Assembly: GCA_030424595.1 (NCBI GenBank)
Contig: JAUHWG010000004.1
Location: forward strand, 248,001-312,000
Direction: 5' to 3'
Length of the DNA: 64,000 nucleotides
Source: Polyangia bacterium
Lineage (GTDB): Bacteria > Myxococcota_A > Polyangia > Nannocystales > Nannocystaceae
Of this stretch, positions 16,714 through 24,746 are shown piece after piece. A model generated the notes under the pieces. It was given only the letters and a program-made list of their open reading frames with translations, did no database searches and had not been told where the DNA came from. The translations under genes and the position numbers were made by a program. How positions within the stretch are numbered: position 1 is the stretch's first letter; each line of letters starts with the position of its first letter.

Positions 16714-19449
16714 CTACGCCAGCCCCATGAAGTCGCGCTCCGGGCTGGCCCCGGCGTGGGTCGTCGGTGGGGGCTCGTCGGTGGCGATCACCCAGGCGCA
16801 GACGATCCGCTCGCTCGCCAGGGGTTGGTCGCCGATCGACGTGCCGACCTGGAGGTCGATCGAGCCGTCGGCAGTGCGGAGCTCGAGGGCGAGGAGGATC
16901 GCATGCTGGCGAGCGAGGGCGTCGGCGAGCTGGCGGTAGGAGGTGACCTCGCCGAGCTCTCCGGGGACCATCCGCAGGAGGCTCTGACCCCAGGGGCCGA
17001 GGAGCTCGGCGTAGACCTCGTCGAAGCTCGGGACGATCACGGACTGGTAGAGGAAGAGCGCGCGCAGGGCCTGGGTCGAGAGGATCCGGACCTCGTCCGC
17101 GGCGCTGTAGGCGAAGTGCTTGCGGAGGCGGCGGGCGAGCTCGCTGTCGAAGAGCTCGGCGGTGATCCGCGGCCGCGAGTGCTCGCGGCCGGCGGCCTCG
17201 GCTCGGCGCTCGTCGTGGCTGATCAGCGCCTCAAGCTTCATCAACGCCTTGGCGATCCTGGCGTCGGTGGCGTGGTCCTTGGAGAGGAAGACGACGACGT
17301 CGGCCTCGGCGGCGTGGCCGAAGTCGCAGGGGAGGCTGACCAGGCGACGCGACGATGTGTAGTCGCCGACCGCGATCCGGATCCGGCCGAGGGCTGTGTT
17401 GGGGTCGCGGTGGCGGCGACCGTGGAGGGCACCGTCCTCGTCGACCGTGAAGACCCCGTGTCGCGGCGAGAGGAGGCCGTTGGCGACGAGGTTGGTCCGG
17501 GCGTCGAAGTCGTCGAGAGCGGCGAGCCGGGCCTCCTCGGTGTCGACGAGAACGAGGATCTCGGCCTCGGGCTCGGCGATGACCAGGGCCTCGATGAGCG
17601 AGACCGTCGCCGAGCGGAAGCCGCAGATCACGACCCGACGTAGGGGCGGGGTGATGGCGCGGACGAGCACCTGCGGCTCTGTGGGGGGCGCATCACGGTC
17701 GGCGTGGGGGGCCCCGTCGTCGCCGACAGGCTCGGGGCGGGGCGGCTCGCTCGGAGCGGGTGGGGCTGGCTCACGCAGCTCCTCGGCGAAGTCACGGACG
17801 ACCGCGAAGTTCGCGGCGAGGGCGACGAAGCCGCGGCAGCGGGCGGGCTCGGCCGAGGGGGCGCCGTTGGGGTTGAGGCGGACCGAGACGTCGAGGTCGA
17901 GCGCTTCGTCGGCGCGGGGGGTGGTCAGGAGCCCGAGCGGGACCAGGGCCGGCTGCTGACGGCTGTGCGCGAGCAGGTAGTCCATCGCCGCCCCTGGCTC
18001 GTCGGGGATCGGCGGGGCCTCGCAGCGGTAGGCGAGCCCGGGGACGTCGAAGTAGCAGGTGTAGAGCTCAGCGCCGCGGCTGCTGAGGAGCTGGGTGAGG
18101 AGGCGGCTCGAGGCCGGCCGGCGGATCGTCGAGGCCATCACCAGGGCGAGGAGGCGCTCGCTGGGGACGATGAAGGCGCGCGACTCGGAGCCGGCGATCG
18201 CCGCCCTCGCGGCCGGGATCGCGCTCTCGTCGAGGATCTCGGCGATCAGGAGCTGGGGCCGCTCGCGGGGCCTCCGGCGCGGCCTGTCGCCGCGCTCGAC
18301 CAGGGTGAGCAGGGTCTGGAGCGTCTCGGCGTCGGGGTCCTCTGACTCGAGGTTGGCGAGGAGCATCACCCGCTGCGCCTGCGGCATGTCGGTGCGCCGC
18401 AGCAGCGCCTCGTCGTCGGCGGTCCACGGGCGGTAGACGACGTGGGAGAACTCGGAGTTGCGGAGGAAGTCCGGCGGGTCGTGGGTGTGGCCGACGATCA
18501 GGTAGGGGCGGCCGCGGACGCCCCGCTTGGTGTTGCGCAGGAGCTGACGCAGCCACTCGCGGGAGAGCCGGCCCTCGGGGACCAGCTTGGTGTAGTAGCG
18601 GGTGATCTCGTCGAGGAGGCGGCGGGTCGAGGGGGTGATGTTGACGATCACCGTGTGCCCGCGCAGGCCCGGCTCGCGGAGGTTGCTCAGCTCCATCAGC
18701 TCGCGGACGACGTCGGTGCCGAGGCCGATCAGGAACGAGATCAGGAAGAGCCCGAAGACCGTCAGCGCCAGGCTGACCGACATCGCCGTGACCTCGATGG
18801 GCCCGGAGATCATGTTCCCCGGGTCTTGGATCTGGCGAAACGCCCACCACAGCAGGGTGATGAAGTGGCGATCGTCGCGGCCGACCTCGCCGTCGTTGTT
18901 GAAGTCGACCTCGCTTTGGGACTGCTCGGCGACGTTCTCGATGATCACCGCCCCGGTGAAGGAGAGGGCGAGGACGAAGACGCCCATCAGGACGACCTGC
19001 CGGGCCCGCTCGCGGCGGGCGAGGACCACCCAGATGTCGCGGGCCAGCGGCGCCCAGTAGCCGATCAGGAGGAGCATCCGCGTCAGGCGGAAGATCCGGA
19101 GGAAGCGGTTGCTGTCGTCGCTCCCGTCGGAGAGCGGCAAGAAGGAGAGGAGCGCGAGGAGATCGAGGAGGAGGAGGGCGATGCTGCCGAAGGGGGGCCA
19201 GCGCCAGCTCCGGGTCCGCGGCGAGCCCTCGTCCACAGGCTCGTCCTCAGGGTCCGCGCGGAAGATCAGGAAGCCGCGAAACAGGAATTCGAGGCTGAAG
19301 ACCAGGAGGAAGAGGGCGTCAAAGTCGTCGACCCAGCCGTAGGGGAGGAGGCTGACGATGATGCACGCGCTCAGGAAGAGGCGGATCTCGAAGCGAGCCA
19401 GCAGGAGCTGCAGGGTCTCGGCGAGCGACGCGAGCTGCGGCAGAGCCAC
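16714..19449 (-). CDS. Six-helix voltage-sensor cation channel with CASTOR/POLLUX-like filter and RCK domains
   Basis: Starts with GTG at 19449; 911 residues. S1-S4-like helices precede a classic S4: Arg at 115, 118, 121 and 124 in RFLRIFRLTR. S5 (ARQVVLMGVFVLALSFTGAV) leads to an extracellular turret holding a perfect 12-residue EF-hand-type loop, residues 182-193 (DFNNDGEVGRDD). The pore helix is LLWWAFRQIQ and the filter is DPGNM instead of the K-channel TVGYG. DPGN resembles the AD(S/A)GN filter of plant DMI1/CASTOR and their bacterial relatives. The long cytoplasmic part has RCK/TrkA-N-like units: LRGHTVIVNIT near 258, RPYLIVGHTHDP, and LRRVVICGFRSATVSLIEAL near 640. The ion is uncertain. 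Confidence 0.8.
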   Translation of the reverse strand: MALPQLASLAETLQLLLARFEIRLFLSACIIVSLLPYGWVDDFDALFLLVFSLEFLFRGFLIFRADPEDEPVDEGSPRTRSWRWPPFGSIALLLLDLLALLSFLPLSDGSDDSNRFLRIFRLTRMLLLIGYWAPLARDIWVVLARRERARQVVLMGVFVLALSFTGAVIIENVAEQSQSEVDFNNDGEVGRDDRHFITLLWWAFRQIQDPGNMISGPIEVTAMSVSLALTVFGLFLISFLIGLGTDVVRELMELSNLREPGLRGHTVIVNITPSTRRLLDEITRYYTKLVPEGRLSREWLRQLLRNTKRGVRGRPYLIVGHTHDPPDFLRNSEFSHVVYRPWTADDEALLRRTDMPQAQRVMLLANLESEDPDAETLQTLLTLVERGDRPRRRPRERPQLLIAEILDESAIPAARAAIAGSESRAFIVPSERLLALVMASTIRRPASSRLLTQLLSSRGAELYTCYFDVPGLAYRCEAPPIPDEPGAAMDYLLAHSRQQPALVPLGLLTTPRADEALDLDVSVRLNPNGAPSAEPARCRGFVALAANFAVVRDFAEELREPAPPAPSEPPRPEPVGDDGAPHADRDAPPTEPQVLVRAITPPLRRVVICGFRSATVSLIEALVIAEPEAEILVLVDTEEARLAALDDFDARTNLVANGLLSPRHGVFTVDEDGALHGRRHRDPNTALGRIRIAVGDYTSSRRLVSLPCDFGHAAEADVVVFLSKDHATDARIAKALMKLEALISHDERRAEAAGREHSRPRITAELFDSELARRLRKHFAYSAADEVRILSTQALRALFLYQSVIVPSFDEVYAELLGPWGQSLLRMVPGELGEVTSYRQLADALARQHAILLALELRTADGSIDLQVGTSIGDQPLASERIVCAWVIATDEPPPTTHAGASPERDFMGLA

Positions 19450-19457
19450 TGTGGCGG

Positions 19458-19463
19458 ATGATA
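19458..19463 (-). promoter_or_regulatory. Predicted -10 of the channel gene
   Basis: TATCAT on the minus strand, eight bases before the GTG start. A weak -35 (TTCCCA) lies 18 bases further upstream. This implies a leaderless or nearly leaderless message. Confidence 0.45.
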
Positions 19464-19815
19464 GTGCGGAGAGGCCGGGCCTGGGAAGCGCTCCGGGGCG
19501 CGACTTGCCGGGTCTCGCGGCGTCGAAGGAGGGCGCGTGGACGGCTCTGCGCTTATCTCACGGTCTGGGGGGCGGGCCTGCCGAGCGCCACTCGTCGCCC
19601 TCCACAGCGCCGGTCTCGAGGTGATCGCCCCAGGATCGTGGCGGCCTGGATGGAGGCGGCCTGGATCGGGACGCGCGGGTCCGCCTGCTCGCGGCCAGGT
19701 GGACGACGAGCGTCGCCTCGGCGGCTCGCTCGATTTCATCGTCGGCGTGATCTGTCAGGCGAGCCTCGCCGAAGTCATCGATGTCCGCGGGATGACGGGC
19801 GATTTGGAGGTTTGG

Positions 19816-19867
19816 CAGGCCCCTCGTCCAGGCCCATCGTCCAGGCCCCTCGTCCAGGCCCATCGTC
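19816..19867. repeat. 13-base tandem repeat, four units with alternating variants
   Basis: The unit is CAGGCCC(C/A)TCGTC. Units 1 and 3 have C and units 2 and 4 have A at the variable base, so the real period is 26 with two copies. It is intergenic, 54 bases before the promoter of the CAP gene. Confidence 0.85.
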
Positions 19868-19920
19868 TGTTGGGGGGACGAGCGGGGTCCCGCCCCCCCG
19901 CCCTGCGGTCCCGCAGCGGC

Positions 19921-19950
19921 TTGTCGGCGGTGGTGGAGCCTGCCTATGCT
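19921..19950 (+). promoter_or_regulatory. Predicted leaderless promoter of the first CAP gene
   Basis: TTGTCG (19921-19926), 18-base spacer, TATGCT (19945-19950), then six bases to ATG 19957. The paralogous gene downstream has the same TTGTC...TATGCT pair at the same distance from its ATG. Confidence 0.65.
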
Positions 19951-19956
19951 CGATCC

Positions 19957-20757
19957 ATGGTCGGTGGGTCCCGTGGTCTTTGGTCTCTAGTTCTCTCCTG
20001 CGCCGTCACCGGGTTCGGCGTCGGCGGCTGTACGCTCGGCTCGGACGACGGTGACAGCGAGACCGACGCGGGCTCGACCGGTGGTGTCAGCGTCAGCGCG
20101 AGCTCTGGTTCGAGCGAGGGCACGGACGGGGGGAGCGACAGCGAGACCGGGGCGAGCTCGACGGGCGGGACGACCGACGACAGCGAGAGCGGAGGTTCGA
20201 CAGACGGCGGCACGACGGGCGCTAGCGATCCCTCGACGACGGACGGTACCGCGTCCACCTCCACCTCGACGAGCGACGGCACGAGCACTGGCGGGATGAG
20301 CGGGTACTGCGAGCCCACCAACGACTGGATGGGCGCCTGGTCGACCCTCGAGGAGGAGGTCTTGGTCCTGGTCAACGAGCGGCGCTCGGAGGGGGCCAAT
20401 TGCGGCAGCGAGGGGAGCTTCGGCCCGACCGGGCCCCTGACGATGCAGCCGCTGCTGCGCTGCGCGGCTCGGCTCCACTCCAAGGACATGGTCGATCGAG
20501 ACTTCTTCGATCACACCAACCCGGACGGCGAGTCACCGTGGGATCGGATGGATAAGGCCGGCTACGGCGGCTACAGCAACGCCGGTGAGAACATCGCCGC
20601 CGGCTCTGCGACCGCGGCGGGGGTCGTCGATCAGTGGATGGGCAGCGACGGTCATTGCAGCAACATCATGAGCCCAGACTTCGAGGAGATCGGGGTCGGC
20701 TACTATCCAGGCGGCGACTTCGGCCACGTCTGGACCCAGGTCTTCGCCAAGAAGTGA
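19957..20757 (+). CDS. CAP/SCP-domain lipoprotein 1
   Basis: ATG at 19957, 266 residues. The signal peptide ends in the lipobox VGGC (GFGVGGC). A Ser/Thr/Gly/Asp linker of about 80 residues precedes a CAP (SCP/PR-1) domain. The family tetrad is visible: His in RLHSKDM, Glu in GENIAAGS, Glu in FEEIGVGYY, and His in GHVWTQVF. HCSNIMSP is the usual CAP3-like motif. CAP proteins act as extracellular proteases or lipid-binding proteins; activity is not settled. It is the upstream copy of a tandem duplication with the gene at 21258, with nearly identical C-terminal domains but a different linker. Confidence 0.88.
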   Translation: MVGGSRGLWSLVLSCAVTGFGVGGCTLGSDDGDSETDAGSTGGVSVSASSGSSEGTDGGSDSETGASSTGGTTDDSESGGSTDGGTTGASDPSTTDGTASTSTSTSDGTSTGGMSGYCEPTNDWMGAWSTLEEEVLVLVNERRSEGANCGSEGSFGPTGPLTMQPLLRCAARLHSKDMVDRDFFDHTNPDGESPWDRMDKAGYGGYSNAGENIAAGSATAAGVVDQWMGSDGHCSNIMSPDFEEIGVGYYPGGDFGHVWTQVFAKK

Positions 20758-21257
20758 GCCCGCTCTCCAGCCCTCGTCGCCCCTTTTCATCGAGAGGTGG
20801 GTGGTGCGGGCCGGCCCCCGCATGTGGGTCTGCGAGGGGTCGGGCTCGGGCTCGAGGTCGGCTGTCCGTGATGACGTCCGCGTCGCCTGGGGCCGTGCTC
20901 TGCCCGCAGCACTGCGATCGGCGCGTGTGCTCGGGCCCAGGATAGGCCGTGCTGGTGGTCTCGGCGGTGTCGCCCGCGTCGGCGGTGTCGTCCGCGTCGC
21001 CCGCGTCGTCCGTGGGCCCGTTCAGGCCGTTCAGACCGTGTTGCCCGCCTTGACCGTGTTGCCGGCGTTCTACCGGATGGGCGCGGCGGACCCAATTCTG
21101 CGTCGAGCCCGGGACATTGACCGCCTCAGGTCTCGGTGCGAGCGGGGCACGGAGAGCTGGACCCTCGCGAGAGCGATCGGCGCGGGGGTGGATGACCCCC
21201 GGACTGCGGTCTGTGGCGGTCTTGTCTGCGGCGAGAGGGTCTGCCTATGCTGCGCTC
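20758..21257. other. 500-base spacer between the CAP paralogues
   Basis: The only clear features are GTCGCCCGCGTC-type short repeats near 20965-21015 and the promoter at 21222-21250. Reading frames on both strands are low-complexity and unlike proteins. GCTCTCCAGCCCTC at 20763-20776 also occurs at 53205-53218, next to a kinase promoter element. Confidence 0.55.
21222..21250 (+). promoter_or_regulatory. Predicted leaderless promoter of the second CAP gene
   Basis: TTGTCT (21222-21227), 17-base spacer, TATGCT (21245-21250), then seven bases to ATG 21258. It parallels the promoter of the first CAP gene, so the promoter was duplicated with the gene. Confidence 0.65.
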
Positions 21258-22196
21258 ATGATCCGCCGGCTCCGATGTTCCCACGCGTCCCTCCTCTCGC
21301 TCGCGTTGATCGGGCTCGGGGTGAGCGGATGCTACGTCGGCATCGATGAGCCCGGCGAGACCTACGGCAGCTCGACCACCGGTCTCAGCACGGTGAGCGG
21401 CGGCGGTGCGACAGGTGAGGGCAGCGAGGGCAGCGAGGGCAGCGAGGGCAGCGAGGGCAGCGAGGGCAGCGAGAGCGGCGACGCGACCGGAGGGGTCAGC
21501 GCGACCGAGGGCTCGACCGGCACCACCTCCGGTGACGGGACGACCGGTGAGGATACGACCACGGACGGCACGGCGTCGGCGACGGACGGTACGGCGACGG
21601 ACGGGACGACAGGCGGGACGACGGGCGGGACGACGGGCGGGACGACAGGCGGGAGCTCGACCACCGGCATGAGCACCGGCTCCTCCTCCTCCTCTTCGGG
21701 CTCGACCGGAGGCACCAGCACCAGCACCGGCGGGATGGGCGAGTACTGCGACGCCGACGACGACTGGATGGGCTCGTGGTCGACTCTGGAGGACGAGGTC
21801 CTGACGATCGTCAATCAGAAGCGGGCGCAGGGGGCGAACTGCGGGAGCAAGGGGAACTTCGGCGCGACCGGGCCGCTGAAGATGGACCCGCTCCTGCGCT
21901 GCGCCGCTCGCCTCCACTCCGAGGACATGGTCGTCCGCGACTTCTTCAGCCACACCAACCCCGACAACGAGTCGCCCTGGGATCGGATCGCCAAGACCGG
22001 CTACGGCAACTACCAGACCGCCGGTGAGAACATCGCCGCCGGCTCTGCGACCGCGGCGGGGGTCGTCGATCAGTGGATGAACAGCGATGGCCACTGCGCC
22101 AACATCATGAAGCCTGCCTTCAACGAGATCGGCGTCGGCTACTATCCCGGCGGCGACTACGGTCACGTCTGGACCCAGGTCTTCACCAAGAAGTGA
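21258..22196 (+). CDS. CAP/SCP-domain lipoprotein 2
   Basis: 312 residues. Signal peptide SLLSLALIGLGVSGC with lipobox GVSGC. The linker is longer than in the first copy and contains Gly-Ser-Glu units from a nine-base tandem repeat and Gly-Gly-Thr-Thr units from a 12-base repeat. The CAP domain repeats the motifs of its paralogue: RLHSEDM, GENIAAGS, FNEIGVGYY, and GHVWTQVF, again with a complete His/Glu set. The two domains are near-identical over their last about 60 residues, indicating a recent duplication, while the linkers share almost nothing. It is convergent with the lipoprotein at 22276. Confidence 0.88.
   Translation: MIRRLRCSHASLLSLALIGLGVSGCYVGIDEPGETYGSSTTGLSTVSGGGATGEGSEGSEGSEGSEGSEGSESGDATGGVSATEGSTGTTSGDGTTGEDTTTDGTASATDGTATDGTTGGTTGGTTGGTTGGSSTTGMSTGSSSSSSGSTGGTSTSTGGMGEYCDADDDWMGSWSTLEDEVLTIVNQKRAQGANCGSKGNFGATGPLKMDPLLRCAARLHSEDMVVRDFFSHTNPDNESPWDRIAKTGYGNYQTAGENIAAGSATAAGVVDQWMNSDGHCANIMKPAFNEIGVGYYPGGDYGHVWTQVFTKK
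21412..21474 (+). repeat. Nine-base in-frame repeat encoding Gly-Ser-Glu units
   Basis: GGCAGCGAG is repeated six times or more in the linker of the second CAP lipoprotein. It is absent from the paralogue, so linker length changes by repeat slippage. Confidence 0.85.
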
Positions 22197-22275
22197 GCCC
22201 TGCGGGCGGGGGCTTGGATGGGCGTCGCCTCGACGCTCACGTCACGAGCGCGCTCAGTCGCTCTTCTGTCGGCTG

Positions 22276-23067
22276 CTACCGCAGCGGCGCGCCGAGGGCC
22301 CAACCGCCGTCGCAGCGGACGAGCGGCATGCGCCCCTCCTCGGCGTTCTCGCCGCGGGTGAGCGCGTAGTCGAACCAGTCGCCGTCCCCCTCGGTGAGCT
22401 CGAGCTGGAGGGGCTCGCCGCGGAGGCCCGAGAGGATCCACTCCGCCGTCAGCGGGTCGAAGGCGAGGGCCTCAAACGCAAACGCCGGGGCGAGGCCCTC
22501 GTAGGCCTCGAGCACAGCCCCGCGCTCGCCCTTGCCCGCGGCCTCGCCGAGCTCCTGCAGGCCTGCGCGGATCCTGTCCACCAGGGCCTCGCGGGGGACC
22601 CCGCAGGGTCGCTCGACGATCGTCCGCTCGCCGCCGAGGAGCGCCTCCATCTCCCGGCGACCGTCGCTCTGGCTCAGGGTGACGACCTCGCCGATCGGCA
22701 GCCAGCGCATCCCCTGCCGGCGAAAGGCGACCGCGAGCACAGCGTCGCCGGCGAGCGCGTCGTCGCGGAAGGCGGGCCAGACGATCGTCGCCTGCCTGTC
22801 CTTGCGGCTGACCCGGGCGACGATCGCGACGTCCATCCCAGGGAAGCGCGCGGCGATGGTCTCGCGCGGCACCTCGGGGAGATCGGAGCTGCGGGGCGTC
22901 GACGGAGGCCGTGAGCTTCGGACGGTGGGCTCGGCGCCCGGCTTGGCCTGCGCGTCGGCCTCGGGGCTCGCCTGCGCGTCGGCCCCGTCGCGGCCGCAGC
23001 CGCCGAAGAGGAGCCCCGTCGAGGCCGTCAGGAGGGCGAGACGAGCGAGGACTGAGCGGCGCGGCAT
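22276..23067 (-). CDS. Lipoprotein of unknown function
   Basis: Start taken at MPRRSVLARLALL (23067), 263 residues. The signal peptide ends in LLFGGC, then an Ala/Asp/Pro linker (DAQASPEADAQAKPGAEP). The folded part (PRETIAARFPGMDVAIVARVSRKDRQATIVWPAF...) has alternating strands and a helix pair (VDRIRAGLQELGEAAGKGERGAVLEAYE). Its C-terminus is DYALTRGENAEEGRMPLVRCDGGWALG. The last part reads like a DUF4878/NTF2-type end but the match is weak. No catalytic motif is evident. It is convergent with the second CAP gene. Confidence 0.65.
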   Translation of the reverse strand: MPRRSVLARLALLTASTGLLFGGCGRDGADAQASPEADAQAKPGAEPTVRSSRPPSTPRSSDLPEVPRETIAARFPGMDVAIVARVSRKDRQATIVWPAFRDDALAGDAVLAVAFRRQGMRWLPIGEVVTLSQSDGRREMEALLGGERTIVERPCGVPREALVDRIRAGLQELGEAAGKGERGAVLEAYEGLAPAFAFEALAFDPLTAEWILSGLRGEPLQLELTEGDGDWFDYALTRGENAEEGRMPLVRCDGGWALGAPLR

Positions 23068-23472
23068 CGGGTCGCTCCGGTCGTAGCAGGGATCTCGACG
23101 CGTGTACAATCGCGGCGATGGAGCGGACCTCGTAGCGCTCGGGATCATCTTGAGCGTCCCAGCGATCAGCTCGCGCGCCGCGGATGTGGCGATCCCATCG
23201 ACCGTCCCGTGACACACCACGCCGCATCGGCTCGGCGCACCTCCACGCGCGGGTGCGCGGGCGGATGGGGCGGATGAAGACCCTCGAGGTCATCACCGAT
23301 CGAGCCGCCATCGCGGAGCACCTGCACGGCGCCCAGGCGCCGCCGCGCCCCTGTCCTCCTGGGCAGATGGGGTTGTCCGCGAGAGCGCGCGCCGAGGCGT
23401 CGCGGTCGGCTCCGCGCGCCCAACCGTCGACGTCGCGTCGCGAGGGCTGGCCTCGACGGCCTCCTCGGCTGC
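23068..23472. other. 405-base region with an orphan promoter/start copy
   Basis: Holds the 39-base copy of the promoter and first codons of the propeller lipoprotein gene at 24732 (see 23094-23132). There the reading frame stops after five codons (ATG GAG CGG ACC TCG TAG). Otherwise no gene is supported. Confidence 0.6.
23094..23132 (+). repeat. 39-base duplicate of a promoter plus start codon (orphan copy)
   Basis: Identical over 39 bases to 24708-24746. It includes GTGTACAATCGCGGCG and the first five codons (MERTS). In this copy the sixth codon is TAG. It is thus a promoter fused to a dead frame. Confidence 0.9.
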
Positions 23473-24303
23473 TCAGCCCAGACGGTTGTCCGCGGTGAAG
23501 CGGGACAGGAAGAGCTCCGTCCGGTCTCTGGCGAGAGGGCGGAGGAAGGCGGCCCAGGCCTCCAGGAAGGCGTGGAGGTCGGCCTCCAGCTGTCGGATGA
23601 GGGCCCGGTAGACAGGCAGGGCCACGCTGTCGACGGCTGGCCGCGCGTCGCCGGCATGGGCGGGGTCGTGGAAGTGGACGAGGCCCGCCTCGCGGTCGAG
23701 GGTGGCCGTCGAGAAGGGGTCGTGGCCATTCCAGGGCGCTTGGCCGGTCTCCGGGAGGTCCCGCCACTCCCGCCCGGCATTCAGGCTGGCGCAGCAACCC
23801 ACGGCCATGCGCCGCTCGCCCCCCACGTACAGACAGACCCCGGCCGAGACGCTCAGGTTCCGCGCTGCGAGGCGGTCCCAGTCCAAGCGCTGGAGGTCGA
23901 GCGGCGGGTCTTCGCCCGAGCGGTAGGCGATGAGGCTGCCCAGCAGGGTGCCCAGGTCGGCGGGGGTGCAGGCGCCGTCGAGGCGGAACGCCGAGAAGAC
24001 CTCGCGGCGGTGGGGCCAGGGAAAGGCGCGGTGCAGAGGGTCGAGGTCCACGGCCCACGCCAGGTCCCGGCCCGGGGTGTCGGGGTGCTCCTTCACCGGG
24101 AAGGGGCGGGCGGGGAGCTGCGCTGCCTGCCGCTCCAGGCGAATCGGAGGGCCGGGGAGCTCGGGTCGCCAGCCCTGGCGCAGGGCGTGTCGTACCAGGC
24201 GGGCTACCCGACCGGGAGTGAGGGCGCGGGGGGTGAAGGCGCCGGTGAAGTCGACCAGCAGAGGGCCTCCGCCTTCCCCGGCGACGACGAGCTGAATGCT
24301 CAT
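23473..24303 (-). CDS. Hypothetical protein, unrecognised
   Basis: A soluble protein of about 276 residues from MSIQLVVAGEGGG (24303; an ATG at 24324 is also possible). It opens with two strands (IQLVVAGEGGGPLLVDFTG) and a helix (PGRVARLVRHALRQGWRPELPG). It is rich in Pro/Trp/Asp in the middle and ends in long helices (VALPVYRALIRQLEADLHAFLEAWAAFL). No signal peptide, membrane segment or known motif is seen. Codon use resembles a true gene. The overall look recalls immunity-type or secretion-system accessory proteins, but this is a guess. Confidence 0.55.
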   Translation of the reverse strand: MSIQLVVAGEGGGPLLVDFTGAFTPRALTPGRVARLVRHALRQGWRPELPGPPIRLERQAAQLPARPFPVKEHPDTPGRDLAWAVDLDPLHRAFPWPHRREVFSAFRLDGACTPADLGTLLGSLIAYRSGEDPPLDLQRLDWDRLAARNLSVSAGVCLYVGGERRMAVGCCASLNAGREWRDLPETGQAPWNGHDPFSTATLDREAGLVHFHDPAHAGDARPAVDSVALPVYRALIRQLEADLHAFLEAWAAFLRPLARDRTELFLSRFTADNRLG

Positions 24304-24731
24304 GTCGGCCCTGTGGCTGCACATCCAGCGCAGGTCATGACCGTCGACGTGGACGGGGCGGGAGCTTCGGCGGGGTAGCGTAATGGTGGCGCGCCGGCTG
24401 GGGGAGGTACGCAGAGCCCGATGGCCGCGGTGTGGGGCTCAGTGTGGGATGCGGTGGCCTGTGGCGTCAAATCTTCAGGCACCGGCACGGCAGCGCCCTG
24501 GGCAGGTCTGCCAACACCGCTCACCGATCGTGCATGGTTCGGGTGCGCATCCTACGGGAAGCCGGGGAGCGTCGTGCAATCCTGGGGGTTGGTGACGCAG
24601 GCCTCGTCGGGGACGCGGTCCGAGCTGGCGCAGCTCGTGTGGCGTCAAGGCGACGCCGCTCACCACCACCCCGGGGGTGCCTCAGCTAGGAGGAGCGGAG
24701 CATCGCCCTCGACGCGTGTACAATCGCGGCG
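24304..24731. other. 428-base region with a possible gene remnant
   Basis: Two copies of TGTGGCGTCAA (about 24463 and 24638) and a minus-strand open stretch of about 29 codons (24552-24638) ending EACVTNPQDCTTLPGFP-stop, which looks like the tail of a Cys-rich protein but has no start codon. The 39-base duplicated promoter lies at its right end. Confidence 0.45.
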
Positions 24732-24746
24732 ATGGAGCGGACCTCG
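24708..24746 (+). repeat. 39-base duplicate of a promoter plus start codon (functional copy)
   Basis: Same 39 bases as 23094-23132. Here the frame continues into the 372-codon propeller lipoprotein gene. The -10 is TACAAT at 24719-24724, seven bases before ATG 24732, so the transcript is predicted to be leaderless. Confidence 0.9.

Larger units (their letters stand above)
19450..19956. other. 507-base region without a convincing gene
   Basis: Lies between the channel gene start and the first CAP lipoprotein gene. Long frames cross it on both strands, but none has a coherent protein pattern. It holds the channel promoter, a four-unit 13-base repeat (19816-19867) and the CAP gene promoter. Confidence 0.6.

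Noticed and set aside
19816-19867. CRISPR-like array in the 13-base repeats
   Set aside because: The units are head to tail with no spacers, and no cas gene is present.
20787-21095. Minus-strand frame between the CAP genes, with an Asp/Thr/Ala-rich stretch like a lipoprotein linker
   Set aside because: No signal peptide or start codon precedes it and the acidic stretch is encoded by simple GTC/GCC repeats.
24552-24638. Cys-containing peptide tail EACVTNPQDCTTLPGFP as a small peptide (RiPP-like) gene
   Set aside because: No start codon precedes it after the in-frame TGA and no modification gene is near. It is kept only as a possible remnant in the spacer entry.
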